A stretch of DNA of 64,000 nucleotides from Microbulbifer sp. GL-2 (GCF_007183175.1 NZ_AP019807.1:2648001-2712000); one strand, 5' to 3'; numbered from the stretch's first letter, positions 51,763 to 60,961 are shown. Made by a program: numbers and translations. The notes: generated from the letters alone by a model not told the origin.

Positions 51763-52359
51763 TTAAAACTCAATACGAGGGGCAACCTGAATGGCCTCGG
51801 AGTCAGCAAATTCCAACAGTTGGGCATCGGCACGATGTCCAAAAACACCGGCCAGTATTACTGGGGGAAAGCTCTGTTTATAGATGTTGTAGCTTGTCAC
51901 CGAGTCGTTAAATGCCTGCCGGGCAAAAGCGACCTTGTTTTCTGTGCTACTCAGCTCTTCGTTAAGTTGCATCATATTCTGGTTGGCCTTCAGGTCCGGG
52001 TAGGCCTCCATAACCGCATTAAAGCGCCCCAGGGCTCCGCTTAGGGTGCTCTCTGCTCGGCCCAGCTTGTCGATGGCGCTGGCGCTCGAGGGGTTGGATG
52101 CGGCCGCTTTGAGGTCACTGATGGCAGTGTTGCGTGCACTTGTTACCGCTTCGAGGGTTTCCCGCTCATGCTTCAGGTAACCTTGAGCGGTTTCCACCAG
52201 ATTGGGAATCAGGTCGTGGCGCCGCTTCAGCTGTACTTCTATCTGTGCAAAAGCATTCTCGTTGCGGTTTTTCAGGGAAACCAGTTTGTTGTAAATCCCT
52301 ATTCCATAAAATAAAAGCACGGCAACAACCACCAGCGCGACGATGCTTGATATCTCCAT
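51763..52359 (-). CDS. lemA: LemA family protein
   Basis: A 198-residue LemA protein: one N-terminal membrane helix (ISSIVALVVVAVLLFYGIGIYN), then a helical bundle with LVSLKNRNENAFAQIEVQLKRRHDLIPNLVE and RFNAVMEAYPDLKANQNMMQL. LemA proteins are membrane-linked and often sit with M48 proteases; a role in membrane remodelling is suggested for some. ATG at 52359 is preferred to TTG at 52374, since GAGGGAG lies just upstream. It is co-directional with the M48 gene after 3 bases. Confidence 0.9.
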   Translation of the reverse strand: MEISSIVALVVVAVLLFYGIGIYNKLVSLKNRNENAFAQIEVQLKRRHDLIPNLVETAQGYLKHERETLEAVTSARNTAISDLKAAASNPSSASAIDKLGRAESTLSGALGRFNAVMEAYPDLKANQNMMQLNEELSSTENKVAFARQAFNDSVTSYNIYKQSFPPVILAGVFGHRADAQLLEFADSEAIQVAPRIEF

Positions 52360-52539
52360 AAACTCCCTCGCCAATTCTTCTTATCCTTGGCGTCGATAGT
52401 AACACGCTCCCTTGATGAGGCGACGGCGGTAGTGAAACTGGCGCTGGTGGAGCAGGGTAGTGCTTCGGCTATAATGCGGCGACTAAAAAACAATTGCCGC
52501 CACAACAGGAATGGCGGTGCAGAACTGGGAGCAGACAGA

Positions 52540-53730
52540 ATGAGTGATGTAACTTCAGATCCTGTAGTGATCGTCGGAATGGCGCGTACCCCAATGGGCG
52601 CTATGCAGGGTAGCTTGTCGGCACTGAGTGCCCCGAAGCTGGGCGCTGCAGCAATTCGCGCAGCATTGGAGGATGCCGGTGTGGCTCCCGCAGATGTCGA
52701 TGAAGTCCTGATGGGTTGCGTGCTTCCCGCCGGTGTAGGTCAGGCGCCTGCGCGCCAGGCATCTCTGGGGGCGGGTATTCCCAGCAGTACTCCCTGTACC
52801 ACCGTCAATAAGGTGTGTGGCTCGGGTATGAAGACCGTAATGATGGCCCGCGATGCACTGTTGTTGGGGGAAGGCAAGGTTATTGTCGCCGGTGGTATGG
52901 AAAGCATGAGTAACGCCCCTTACCTGTTGCCCAAGGCTCGGTCAGGTATGCGCCTGGGCCATGCTGAGGTTAAGGACTCCATGTTCCTCGATGGACTTGA
53001 GAATGCTGAAGATGGCAAGTTGATGGGCACCTTTGCCGAGGGCACCGCCGACAAGTATGCGTTTACCCGTGAAGAGCAGGATGCTTTCGCCCTGGAATCC
53101 CTGGCGCGTGCCCAGGCGGCAATTGAAAGCGGTGATTTTGCCCGTGAAATTACTCCGGTGACCATGGCTTCCCGTCGTGGAGAGGTCGTGGTCAGCGTGG
53201 ATGAGGCTCCTGGTAGTGCCCGTCCGGATAAAATCCCGCAGCTGAAGCCGGCGTTCAGAAAGGATGGCACTGTGACCGCAGCCAACTCCAGCTCCATTTC
53301 CGATGGCGCAGCAGCATTGGTGCTGATGCGCAGGAGTGAGGCGGAAAAGCGCGGCCTCAAAGTGCTGGCAGTTATCAAGGGGCAGGCCCAGTTTGCCCGC
53401 GAGCCCGAGTGGTTCACGATTGCCCCAGTAGGCGCTATGCATAAGTTGTTGGAAAATGCCGGCTGGTCAGCTGCCGATGTGGACCTGTTTGAGATCAATG
53501 AGGCTTTCGCCGTGGTGACCATGGCGGCCATGCGAGAGCTGGATCTGCCATGGAACAAGGTCAATGTGAACGGCGGTGCCTGTGCCTTGGGGCACCCACT
53601 GGGTGCCAGTGGTGCACGTATCCTGACCACACTGCTGGCAGCGATGGAGAAACGCGATGTGAAGAAGGGAGTTGCCAGTCTGTGCATTGGCGGGGGCGAA
53701 GCTACAGCGGTTGCTATCGAGCGCCCTTAA
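52540..53730 (+). CDS. Acetyl-CoA C-acetyltransferase (thiolase)
   Basis: A 396-residue biosynthetic/degradative thiolase that condenses two acetyl-CoA to acetoacetyl-CoA or reverses that step. The nucleophile Cys93 lies in NKVCGSGMK, the NEAFAVV segment replaces the HEAFA of some relatives, GGACALGHPLGASG carries the active-site His, and the second Cys is in LCIGGGEA. ATG at 52540 (MSDVTSDP) has GGAG 8 bases upstream; a longer frame from 52387 is not supported. It is single, with its own terminator and no phaB or phaC nearby, so PHB synthesis is not implied. atoB/phaA-type naming is possible. Confidence 0.9.
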   Translation: MSDVTSDPVVIVGMARTPMGAMQGSLSALSAPKLGAAAIRAALEDAGVAPADVDEVLMGCVLPAGVGQAPARQASLGAGIPSSTPCTTVNKVCGSGMKTVMMARDALLLGEGKVIVAGGMESMSNAPYLLPKARSGMRLGHAEVKDSMFLDGLENAEDGKLMGTFAEGTADKYAFTREEQDAFALESLARAQAAIESGDFAREITPVTMASRRGEVVVSVDEAPGSARPDKIPQLKPAFRKDGTVTAANSSSISDGAAALVLMRRSEAEKRGLKVLAVIKGQAQFAREPEWFTIAPVGAMHKLLENAGWSAADVDLFEINEAFAVVTMAAMRELDLPWNKVNVNGGACALGHPLGASGARILTTLLAAMEKRDVKKGVASLCIGGGEATAVAIERP

Positions 53731-53749
53731 CTTCCCCGTTGGTGTTTTA

Positions 53750-53788
53750 CCAATAAAAAACGGAGGCTTTGCCTCCGTTTTTTATTGG
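53750..53788. terminator. Strong bidirectional terminator after the thiolase gene
   Basis: A perfect 18-bp stem including the GGAGGC/GCCTCC core, loop TTT, flanked by A6 and T6, between the plus-strand thiolase gene and the minus-strand dolP. It is expected to stop both. Confidence 0.95.
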
Positions 53789-53827
53789 TTTATTAATAGG
53801 TTGCCTGGAGAGTCAGTATTTAGTGTC

Positions 53828-54418
53828 TCAGTTAATGTACTCTACGGCTTTCACTACTTTCTGTACTCCGCCAATTGATCGGGTTGCATCCGCCGCGCGT
53901 TCCGCTTCAGCCGGAGTCAGTAGTCCCATCAGGTAGACCACACCATTCTCGGTAACCACTTTGATGCGGCCCCCATTGATTTCCTTGTTGGCGAGCAGGT
54001 TGGTTTTGACTTTGGTCGTCAGCCAGGCATCGCTGGTGGAGGCGAGTATGGTGACTTTTCCTCGCACCTGGGTCTCATTGTAAACCTGGCGTACATTCTG
54101 CACTTGTTCAGCGGTGCGTCCGGCGAGCATACGCAGCTCCTGATCAGGTACTTGGCCTGTGAGCAGCACTACGCCATTGAAGGAGGTGACATCAACATTC
54201 GATGCTTTGAGGTCGGGGTGCGCCTTATTGATATTGACCGTGACAATGGTTTCGATTCTCTCGTCATCGATATAGGTGCCGAAAGAACGTTTGCCCGGGT
54301 CTTGCTGGATGGGGCCATCATGAGTGGCCTCCATAACTGTACTGCAGCCGCCAAGCAGGGCAGTGATGGCGAGTGCAGCCAGGATGTGTATTCCAACAGT
54401 CGATAGTTTTTTTTTCAT
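53828..54418 (-). CDS. dolP: Outer-membrane lipoprotein DolP (BON domains)
   Basis: A 196-residue lipoprotein with lipobox LLGGC (Cys at about residue 25) and two BON domains: IDDERIETIVTVNINKA to VVLLTGQV, and WLTTKVKTNLLANKEI to VYLMGLLTPAE. This matches DolP/YraP, which binds anionic phospholipids at division sites and helps outer-membrane integrity. It starts 3 bases after diaA, with a GAGGA site inside the end of diaA. The yraN-diaA-dolP order is the same as in E. coli. Confidence 0.92.
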   Translation of the reverse strand: MKKKLSTVGIHILAALAITALLGGCSTVMEATHDGPIQQDPGKRSFGTYIDDERIETIVTVNINKAHPDLKASNVDVTSFNGVVLLTGQVPDQELRMLAGRTAEQVQNVRQVYNETQVRGKVTILASTSDAWLTTKVKTNLLANKEINGGRIKVVTENGVVYLMGLLTPAEAERAADATRSIGGVQKVVKAVEYIN

Positions 54419-54421
54419 GGT

Positions 54422-55012
54422 TCAGTCCTCGTAGCCACCGAACAAGCTGCTGTCGATCAGGTCGCACAAGCAGAAAATAGTCAAAAGGTGTACCTGGTGT
54501 ACCTCTGCTGCGACATCAGATGGCACGCGCAGTTCAATATCGTGGTTATCCAATAAAGCGGCGCAATCTCCGCCATCCCCACCAGTCAGGGCCAGGATAC
54601 CCATATCGCGATCGCGCGCGGCACGCATGGCTTGCACTAAATTGGAGTCGCGGCCGTCGCTGCTGATGATTACCAGCAGATCTCCAGGCTGGCCCAAAGC
54701 GCGTACCGGGTGGGCAAAACTATCCGCGCTACCGTGATTTTGTGTGACTGTACCCATTGAGACGCCGTCGCTATTCAGCGCCATAGCCGGCAGGCCGGGG
54801 CGCTCGCGCTGGAAACCACCGGTCAATTGCGAGCTGAAACTCTGCGCCAGGGCGCCGCTGACACCATTGCCGCAGAGCAGTATTTTGCTCTCCGCCAGTA
54901 GTGTGTGCACCACCATTTCGCTGGCTTCCGCAATCAGGGGCGCCAGTATCTCTCCGGCGTTCATGGTGGCTTCCAGGCTGTGGTGAAAAAGGGTTACGAC
55001 TCGCTGTTCCAT
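54422..55012 (-). CDS. diaA: DnaA initiator-associating protein DiaA (SIS domain)
   Basis: A 196-residue SIS-domain protein of the DiaA/GmhA family. The SIS fold appears as ILLCGNGVSGALAQSFSSQL, LVIISSDGRDSNLVQAMRAA and HQVHLLTIFCLCDLID. Position between lpoA-yraN and dolP is that of diaA, which stimulates DnaA assembly at oriC; GmhA (sedoheptulose-7-phosphate isomerase) is the other reading and cannot be excluded by sequence alone. The ATG at 55012 follows AGGA. Confidence 0.85.
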   Translation of the reverse strand: MEQRVVTLFHHSLEATMNAGEILAPLIAEASEMVVHTLLAESKILLCGNGVSGALAQSFSSQLTGGFQRERPGLPAMALNSDGVSMGTVTQNHGSADSFAHPVRALGQPGDLLVIISSDGRDSNLVQAMRAARDRDMGILALTGGDGGDCAALLDNHDIELRVPSDVAAEVHQVHLLTIFCLCDLIDSSLFGGYED

Positions 55013-55077
55013 TGTGTCCTTAATTCAGGCGAACTTGAGTTCGCCATAACTTGGCAAGGTAAATCTCGGTTTTTGCC

Positions 55078-55440
55078 TCAGGCTTCAAAGGCGTTCTTTA
55101 TCCACTGAATGTTTTGCGCATCGCCGTCTATGGCCAGGACATCGAAGCGGCAGGGACAGTCCAGTTTGTGTTGCTGCAAATAGCTTTGTGCGGTGGCCAG
55201 CAATTTTTGCTGTTTGCGCGTATCCACGCTGGCTCCGGCACCGCCAAAACGGTTGCTGCGGCGGAAGCGTACTTCCACAAACACGACAGTATCGCTTTCG
55301 CGGGCGATAAGGTCTATCTCTCCGTGACGGCTGCGGTAATTGCGTTCAACCACAGAGAGCCCTGCACGCTGCAGGTAATGTGCTGCGGCGTCCTCCATGC
55401 TGGCACCAACAGAACTGGCGGAGCGATTAAAAAGTTTCAC
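55078..55440 (-). CDS. yraN: YraN family protein (UPF0102)
   Basis: A 120-residue UPF0102/YraN protein with an endonuclease-like core: GLSVVERNYRSRHGEIDLIARESDTVVFVEVRFR (split in two by a short loop) shows the nuclease-type E/D/ExR residues. The biochemical role is unsettled. It overlaps the end of lpoA by 14 bases and precedes diaA by 65, the conserved gene order of this locus. Confidence 0.9.
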   Translation of the reverse strand: MKLFNRSASSVGASMEDAAAHYLQRAGLSVVERNYRSRHGEIDLIARESDTVVFVEVRFRRSNRFGGAGASVDTRKQQKLLATAQSYLQQHKLDCPCRFDVLAIDGDAQNIQWIKNAFEA

Positions 55441-57340
55441 TGTTCCCTGTCAGCTGGGTGTCTTTGCGAGGTATCGATAAAGGCTCTATGGTTGTGACTG
55501 GAACAGGCACCCCTTTCTCGATCCGCGCCCACATTTGTTCGCGTACGATACGGCCGTCGGCACTCAGGCTGAGTGCGCCGGTAAGACCGTGTACTTTCTG
55601 TTGTGGGAATTGGCGCAACATGGGAATACGCGGGTAGAGGCGGAAGGCGTCAGCGCCCAATGCATAGAGACGGGCAAATGCCGGTGCCGGTGAGGCCTGC
55701 TGCTCGATTTCCTGCTTGGTCTGATTGTTCTCAAACAGCCAGGGCAGGGCGGTAAAGTGCACACCATTGAGATCGCGATCGCGATTGGGATTGACGCTGC
55801 CACCGAATACGTGGGAGGTGGCGTAAACCGGTAGGTCACCGGCGTAATAATAGGTCAGCATGGGGTTGAGCTGGCGCGCTTGCTGGGGCAGGGCGGCAAC
55901 AAACACCATATCGATATCATCGCGGCGGCGTGGAGTAAATTCCAATGATGTGCCCATGCGGCCCTGCAGTTCTTTCTTGCGCGCTTTACTGGCGGGGATG
56001 AGCAGCGCATCACTCACCAGATTGGCAAATTTGCTGTTGTTAGAGAAAGTTTTCCCGATACTGACTGAGCCTCCCAGGTTTCGCCATTCCTCTTCGAATG
56101 CCTCTGCTCCCCGCTGGCCCCAGCTGCTGTTGGTCGTCAGTACCATCGCTTGGCGGTGACCTTGGCGGTAGGCATGTTGTGCAATCTGGCGAGCTTCGTC
56201 CTCAACGGCCAGGCCGAACTGTACTAGGTCATCGGTGAGTCGCCCCTGGTCTCCATAGTTGAGTGCCAGGGTAGGTACTGGCAGTTTTTCCGTGGCCAGG
56301 AGATTGGCAACCTTACTCTTGTCCAGGGGACCGATAATGATTTGGGCGCCAGCATCGACAGCGCTCTGGTAGACCTTCTCGAAAGGTTGTTGGATGCCAG
56401 TGTCGTAGACCATGACCCTTGGGGTAGCGGCACCGGCGTTCAGGGCTGTGTAGTGGGCTGCCATAAAACCGTCGCGGATTGCACGACCAGCACTGCCAAG
56501 TGAGCCAGTTAGGGGGAGTAGCAGGGCGATGCTGTCTGCGCGCTGGGCCGCCAGGCGCTCAAGCAATTGCAATGCTTGTGGGGCATGTGTGTTCGCGCTG
56601 TGTGCCGGCCAGCGCTCACGCCAGCGGCTCAAGGCGGAAAGCTGCGAGCTGATATCCGTCTGGGTATCCCGGCCGAGTAGTGCAAGCTGATACCAGCCGC
56701 GCATCTGGGTGTCACTGCTTTTGTTGGCGCGATCCCGCAGCTCGCTGGAGGGCAGTTGGGTTAGCAGCTGCCAGAAACCGTTGTTGTTTTCGGTGATTGC
56801 CTCATCGGATTGCGCCAGGTAGGAAATCTCGCGGCGCTCGGTAATGGCACTATCGAGATTGCCCAGGAGCCCCCAGAGGTTGGCTCGCAGGTTTCGCAGC
56901 GGTAATGAGGTGGCTTTTGGCAGTTCCGCCCAAACATCATCAAGGCGCGGGGAGGTGGCCAGATCTAGGGCTTCGAAAAAGTCATCGCTATCTGCGAGCA
57001 GGCTGCCATACACCTGTGCATAACTGGCATAGAGGGCGTTATCAAGCTGTTCGGGAATAATTTTCACAACAGCCTCTTTGGCCGTCTCTTTCTCTCCCAG
57101 CTCGTATAGAATGGCGGCCGCCTGCAGTCGCTGCTGATCGCGCGCTGGTGCGGGCAGTGTTTCAGCACTGCGCAGCATGCGCACGGCATCACCGCGGCTG
57201 GCCTTGTGGCCCGCCGGGTAGGTTGGCTGGTGCCCCCCGGGTCGGGAGGCAGGAGTCTGGCAGGCGGCCAGAGCCAGGACCAGTGTGGCTGCTGCCATGC
57301 TGGTGATCACAGTAGAGGTGCGCCGGGAAGAGGCGGACAT
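55427..57340 (-). CDS. lpoA: Penicillin-binding protein activator LpoA
   Basis: LpoA is a 637-residue outer-membrane lipoprotein that activates PBP1A. A lipoprotein signal with lipobox LAAC (about residue 28) is followed by a Pro-rich linker, helical TPR-like repeats (about 60-260) and a C-terminal Peripla_BP-like domain (about 280-600). The latter includes ALLLPLTGSLGSAGRAIRDG and a terminal FRLYPRIPMLRQFPQQKVHGL region. ATG at 57340 is preferred to TTG at 57355 because GGGAGAAG lies upstream and the start is then MSASSRR. It is divergent from rsmI and first in the lpoA-yraN-diaA-dolP series. Confidence 0.92.
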   Translation of the reverse strand: MSASSRRTSTVITSMAAATLVLALAACQTPASRPGGHQPTYPAGHKASRGDAVRMLRSAETLPAPARDQQRLQAAAILYELGEKETAKEAVVKIIPEQLDNALYASYAQVYGSLLADSDDFFEALDLATSPRLDDVWAELPKATSLPLRNLRANLWGLLGNLDSAITERREISYLAQSDEAITENNNGFWQLLTQLPSSELRDRANKSSDTQMRGWYQLALLGRDTQTDISSQLSALSRWRERWPAHSANTHAPQALQLLERLAAQRADSIALLLPLTGSLGSAGRAIRDGFMAAHYTALNAGAATPRVMVYDTGIQQPFEKVYQSAVDAGAQIIIGPLDKSKVANLLATEKLPVPTLALNYGDQGRLTDDLVQFGLAVEDEARQIAQHAYRQGHRQAMVLTTNSSWGQRGAEAFEEEWRNLGGSVSIGKTFSNNSKFANLVSDALLIPASKARKKELQGRMGTSLEFTPRRRDDIDMVFVAALPQQARQLNPMLTYYYAGDLPVYATSHVFGGSVNPNRDRDLNGVHFTALPWLFENNQTKQEIEQQASPAPAFARLYALGADAFRLYPRIPMLRQFPQQKVHGLTGALSLSADGRIVREQMWARIEKGVPVPVTTIEPLSIPRKDTQLTGNSETF

Positions 57341-57379
57341 ATTCTTCTCCCGCAATATTTATATTTGGAGTGAACAACT

Positions 57380-58222
57380 ATGGGGCCGGATCAGGCGCTG
57401 CTTTACATTGTCGCTACGCCCATTGGTAATTTGGCCGATATGGTACCGCGAGCTGTCGAAGTTCTACAATGCGCCGATCTGGTTGCGGCGGAAGACACAC
57501 GTCACAGTCAGAGACTCTTTTCTCATTTTAATATCGATACGCCACTAATGGCGTACCACGATCACTCCGATAACAAGCGCTCCAGTCAAATTTTGCACCG
57601 GTTGGAACAGGGACAGACGGTAGCGTTAATTTCCGATGCGGGCACGCCCCTGATCTCGGACCCCGGTTATCGTTTGGTGCGTGAGGCGCGTGAGAAAGGC
57701 ATTCGCGTAGTGCCAATTCCAGGGGCCTGTGCCTTCGTTGCGGCCCTGAGTGCGGCTGGCCTGCCCAGTGATCGCTTCAGTTTTGAGGGTTTTTTACCGG
57801 CCAAAGCCGGGCCGCGTGAACGGGTACTGCAGGAGCTGGCAGGGGATACCCGTACCTTGGTTTTTTATGAGGCTCCACACAGGGTGGCCGATACCCTTGA
57901 CACCATGGCGGAGGTATTCGGTGCTGAACGCGAAGCAGTAATTGCCCGCGAGCTCAGTAAAGCCTTCGAAACCTTCCAGTTGATGCCGTTAGGTGAGCTG
58001 GCCAGCTGGGTACGTTCGGACAGCAATCAGCAGCGGGGAGAGATTGTTTTACTGGTACGTGGCGCGGAGCGTCGCCGCGACAGCGAGCTGGATGATGAGG
58101 CGCAAAGGGTGATGTCAATACTGCTTGCAGAGCTGCCACCAAAAAAGGCCGCCGCTATCGCTGCGGAAATTACAGGGGTTAATAAGAAGGTTCTGTATAA
58201 CTGGAGTCTGCAACAGAAATAA
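57380..58222 (+). CDS. rsmI: 16S rRNA 2'-O-ribose C1402 methyltransferase RsmI
   Basis: RsmI, 280 residues, methylates the 2'-OH of C1402 in the ribosomal P-site of 16S rRNA using SAM. TATPIGN-like start LYIVATPIGNLADM, DTRHSQRLFSHF, SDAGTPLISDPG and the EAPHRV block are diagnostic of the tetrapyrrole-methylase-like fold; the DUF1971-like C-terminal region ends near YNWSLQQK. It is divergent from lpoA, as in E. coli, and precedes rnpB. Confidence 0.95.
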   Translation: MGPDQALLYIVATPIGNLADMVPRAVEVLQCADLVAAEDTRHSQRLFSHFNIDTPLMAYHDHSDNKRSSQILHRLEQGQTVALISDAGTPLISDPGYRLVREAREKGIRVVPIPGACAFVAALSAAGLPSDRFSFEGFLPAKAGPRERVLQELAGDTRTLVFYEAPHRVADTLDTMAEVFGAEREAVIARELSKAFETFQLMPLGELASWVRSDSNQQRGEIVLLVRGAERRRDSELDDEAQRVMSILLAELPPKKAAAIAAEITGVNKKVLYNWSLQQK

Positions 58223-58257
58223 GGCGCACGTATTTCCCTGTAATTGGGGTTTGCCTG

Positions 58258-58286
58258 TTGCAATCCCGCTGTCGCCTCATTACTCT
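58258..58286 (+). promoter_or_regulatory. Sigma70 promoter of rnpB
   Basis: TTGCAA at 58258-58263 and TACTCT at 58281-58286, 17 bases apart, with a GC-rich discriminator. The predicted start, 7 bases after the -10, coincides with the expected 5' end of RNase P RNA. Confidence 0.65.
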
Positions 58287-58293
58287 TCGCCGC

Positions 58294-58641
<348 letters not shown>

Positions 58642-58651
58642 AACAATTTTT

Positions 58652-58677
58652 AAAGCCCGGCATATGCCGGGCTTTTT
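58652..58677 (+). terminator. Rho-independent terminator of rnpB
   Basis: AAAGCCCGGC, loop ATAT, GCCGGGC followed by five T residues, 10 bases after the P1 helix. Confidence 0.92.
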
Positions 58678-58913
58678 CTTTTCCATGTCCCGGAATTCGC
58701 ACCTGGCACTTAATTCATGTAAATGGGTTGCACTAGGAGTATGTGACGTGTGTCGCCCGCCTCTGGTAGTTAGCATAAAATAATCGATCATTTTGTAAGT
58801 GAGCGCTTGCACTATTTCAGCGCCTTACATAAAGGATTTTTCCGCCACTCGCCAAATTTCTTCTACATACCGCGAATTTACAGGGGCTTATGGGGACTTT
58901 GGAGTCGATTTCC

Positions 58914-58941
58914 TTGACTTTGCGATGGCCAGTTTTATAGT
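58914..58941 (+). promoter_or_regulatory. Candidate mraZ-operon promoter
   Basis: TTGACT at 58914-58919 and TATAGT at 58936-58941 are 16 bases apart. Transcription would begin near 58948, at the edge of the GTGG array, so a protein bound there would block initiation. Confidence 0.6.
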
Positions 58942-58948
58942 GTCAAAG

Positions 58949-58982
58949 GTGGGGAAAAGTGGAAAATCGTGGAACTTTGTGG
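58949..58982 (+). promoter_or_regulatory. Candidate MraZ operator (GTGG repeats, 10-bp period)
   Basis: GTGG occurs at 58949, 58959, 58969 and 58979, exactly one helical turn apart, with the first three written as GTGGGGAAAA, GTGGAAAATC and GTGGAACTTT. MraZ binds arrays of TGG-type direct repeats with this period upstream of its own gene and represses the division operon. The assignment is by motif, spacing and position. Confidence 0.6.
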
Positions 58983-59107
58983 TTTATTCGCGGCCAGTAA
59001 GTGGGTGTTTACATCGCGCGAGCAAGGTTTGGGCTTTTCCTGTCAGCGGCCCGCCAAAATGGAATCTGCTGCGATAAGCGCAACTGATAGCGAGCGAAAA
59101 TCACAAA

Positions 59108-59551
59108 GTGTATTTGGGCAGCCATGCAATCAATATGGACGCCAAAGGGCGTCTGGCGATACCTGCGCGGGTCCGCGACCGGCTGCTGGACGAGTGCGCC
59201 GGTTGTCTGGTGATTACTGCTCACACCGAAGAGCGCTGCCTATTGGTTTACCCTGCGCCCCAATGGCAACAGATTTTGCCAAAGATCGAGGCCCTGCCCA
59301 GCTTCAATAAAGTGGCACGTCGCGCTCAGCGCCTATTAATCGGCTATGCCTGCGAGCTGCAGGTGGATGGCAATGGCCGTGTATTGATTCCACCCACCCT
59401 GCGCGAATATGCCGGATTGGAAAAAAAACTGATGCTGGTTGGGCAGGGCAAAAAATTAGAACTCTGGGGCGAGGAACGCTGGATGTCCTGGCTTGATGAC
59501 AGTGAAGACGAGGAGGGAATGCCTGAGGAAATGGCTTCCCTCTCTTTATAA
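59108..59551 (+). CDS. mraZ: Transcriptional regulator / division protein MraZ
   Basis: MraZ, 147 residues, has two AbrB-like DNA-binding halves, each with the DxK..R..IP pattern: INMDAKGRLAIPARVRDRL and VDGNGRVLIPPTLREYAGL. It represses the mra/dcw operon by binding its own promoter. The start is GTG at 59108 and gives the standard LGSHAINMDAKGR start; no strong ribosome site is visible. It leads rsmH-ftsL. Confidence 0.95.
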   Translation: MYLGSHAINMDAKGRLAIPARVRDRLLDECAGCLVITAHTEERCLLVYPAPQWQQILPKIEALPSFNKVARRAQRLLIGYACELQVDGNGRVLIPPTLREYAGLEKKLMLVGQGKKLELWGEERWMSWLDDSEDEEGMPEEMASLSL

Positions 59552-59563
59552 GGAGTACAGCGG

Positions 59564-60496
59564 GTGTCTCAAGAATTGCACCGCAGTGTGTTGTTGCGCG
59601 AGGCCGTGGACGCCCTGGTAACTGATCCGGACGGCTTTTACATAGACGGTACCTTTGGGCGCGGCGGTCACAGTGCCGCCATCCTCGAACAGCTGGGTCC
59701 CAACGGGAAATTGTTGGCGGTCGACAAGGACCCCCAAGCGATTGAATACGCAAAACAACGCTTCCAGTCTGAGTCGCGGTTTTCAATTTGGCACGGCTCT
59801 TTTGCCGATATGGACAGCGCCGCCGCCGAACAGGCGGGCAGGGTCAAGGGCATTTTGTTGGATCTGGGGGTTTCCTCGCCGCAATTGGATCAGGCCGAGC
59901 GCGGTTTCAGTTTTATGCAGGATGGTCCGCTGGATATGCGTATGGATACCAGCAGCGGTATCAGTGCGGCCCAGTGGGTGAATACCGAGGATGAGGCCGA
60001 GATGGTCAGGGTATTCAAGGAGTATGGAGAAGAGCGTTTCGCCCGTCGAATGGCTGCTGCTATCGTGCGTCGCCGTGCAGAGAAACCTTTTGAGCGCACA
60101 CTGGATCTGGCTGAAGTAGTCAAGGAAGCCAATCCTGCGTGGGAGAAAGGCAAGCACCCCTCCACTCGGGTATTCCAGGCAATTCGCATCCATATCAATG
60201 GAGAGTTGGATGACCTGCGGAATGCGCTGGAGAAGTCGCTGCAGCTGCTGGAGCCGGGAGGCAGACTGGTCACCATCAGTTTTCACTCCCTGGAGGATCG
60301 CATGGTCAAACGTTTTATTCGCGAAAAAGAGCGTGGGCCGCAGCTGCCCCGTGGGCTTCCGGTGATGGACAGTCAGATTGCCAAATCCCTGCGCTCTGTC
60401 GGTAAAGCAGTAAAGGCCAAAGAGGTTGAAGTTGATGAAAACCTGCGCTCGCGTAGTGCCGTGATGCGGGTTGCGGAAAAGCTGTCAGGGAACTGA
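59564..60496 (+). CDS. rsmH: 16S rRNA m4C1402 methyltransferase RsmH
   Basis: RsmH (MraW), 310 residues, methylates N4 of C1402 of 16S rRNA, the same nucleotide that RsmI modifies on the ribose. HRSVLLREAVDAL, the SAM-binding DGTFGRGGHSAAIL, LLDLGVSSPQLDQAERGFSF and the C-terminal FHSLEDRMVKRFI blocks are complete. The start is GTG at 59564 with AAGGAG 8 bases upstream, 12 bases after mraZ. Confidence 0.96.
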   Translation: MSQELHRSVLLREAVDALVTDPDGFYIDGTFGRGGHSAAILEQLGPNGKLLAVDKDPQAIEYAKQRFQSESRFSIWHGSFADMDSAAAEQAGRVKGILLDLGVSSPQLDQAERGFSFMQDGPLDMRMDTSSGISAAQWVNTEDEAEMVRVFKEYGEERFARRMAAAIVRRRAEKPFERTLDLAEVVKEANPAWEKGKHPSTRVFQAIRIHINGELDDLRNALEKSLQLLEPGGRLVTISFHSLEDRMVKRFIREKERGPQLPRGLPVMDSQIAKSLRSVGKAVKAKEVEVDENLRSRSAVMRVAEKLSGN

Positions 60497-60501
60497 GGGG
60501 T

Positions 60502-60777
60502 ATGCGCGGCAAAACACTGGTTGGTTTGGGGTGTTTGTGGCTGGCAGCAATAACCTCGGCTCTATCTGTGGTTTATTCCACTCAGCACAGCAGGGAATTA
60601 ACCGCTGAGCTGGGTAGAGCGCAAAAAGCCCAGGATGAACTGCGCTACGAGCAGGAACGTTTGTTGTTGGAGCGGGGAGCCTGGTCTGCCTATAGCCGTG
60701 TTGAGAAGGTAGCTCGAGAAGAGTTGAAAATGCATGTACCAACGCCCTCTGATCAGGTGTTGGTAATACTCGATTGA
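60502..60777 (+). CDS. ftsL: Cell division protein FtsL
   Basis: FtsL, 91 residues, is a bitopic division protein that forms the FtsQLB complex and activates FtsWI. A short cytoplasmic N-terminus, one membrane helix (LVGLGCLWLAAITSALSVVYST, about residues 5-26) and a heptad-patterned periplasmic coiled coil (ELTAELGRAQKAQDELRYEQERLLLERGAW segment) are visible, ending VARE..KMHVPTPSDQVLVI. It starts 6 bases after rsmH. Confidence 0.9.
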   Translation: MRGKTLVGLGCLWLAAITSALSVVYSTQHSRELTAELGRAQKAQDELRYEQERLLLERGAWSAYSRVEKVAREELKMHVPTPSDQVLVILD

Positions 60778-60961
60778 TTTAAACGCGGTGTGCTTTATAC
60801 GAGTTGGTGCGGGAATTTAATGCACCTGTGGGCTTTGAATACCAGTCACTGGAATAAACATAAGAATTTTACGTTAAAAGCGTTTTTTGGGACGTAGTGT
60901 TCAAGCCGCGTTCCCAAGGAAATAGACCTCAGGGTGAAAATATAACGCCAACTGGAAAGAT

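Larger units (their letters stand above)
58700..59107 (+). other. Regulatory leader region of the mraZ-rsmH-ftsL cluster
   Basis: About 400 bases between the rnpB terminator and mraZ, with no credible reading frame. It contains the promoter at 58914-58941 and the GTGG array at 58949-58982. Another TTGCAC-17-TAAAGG pair near 58807-58835 is a weaker second promoter candidate. From the expected transcript start to mraZ the leader is about 160 bases. Confidence 0.5.
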
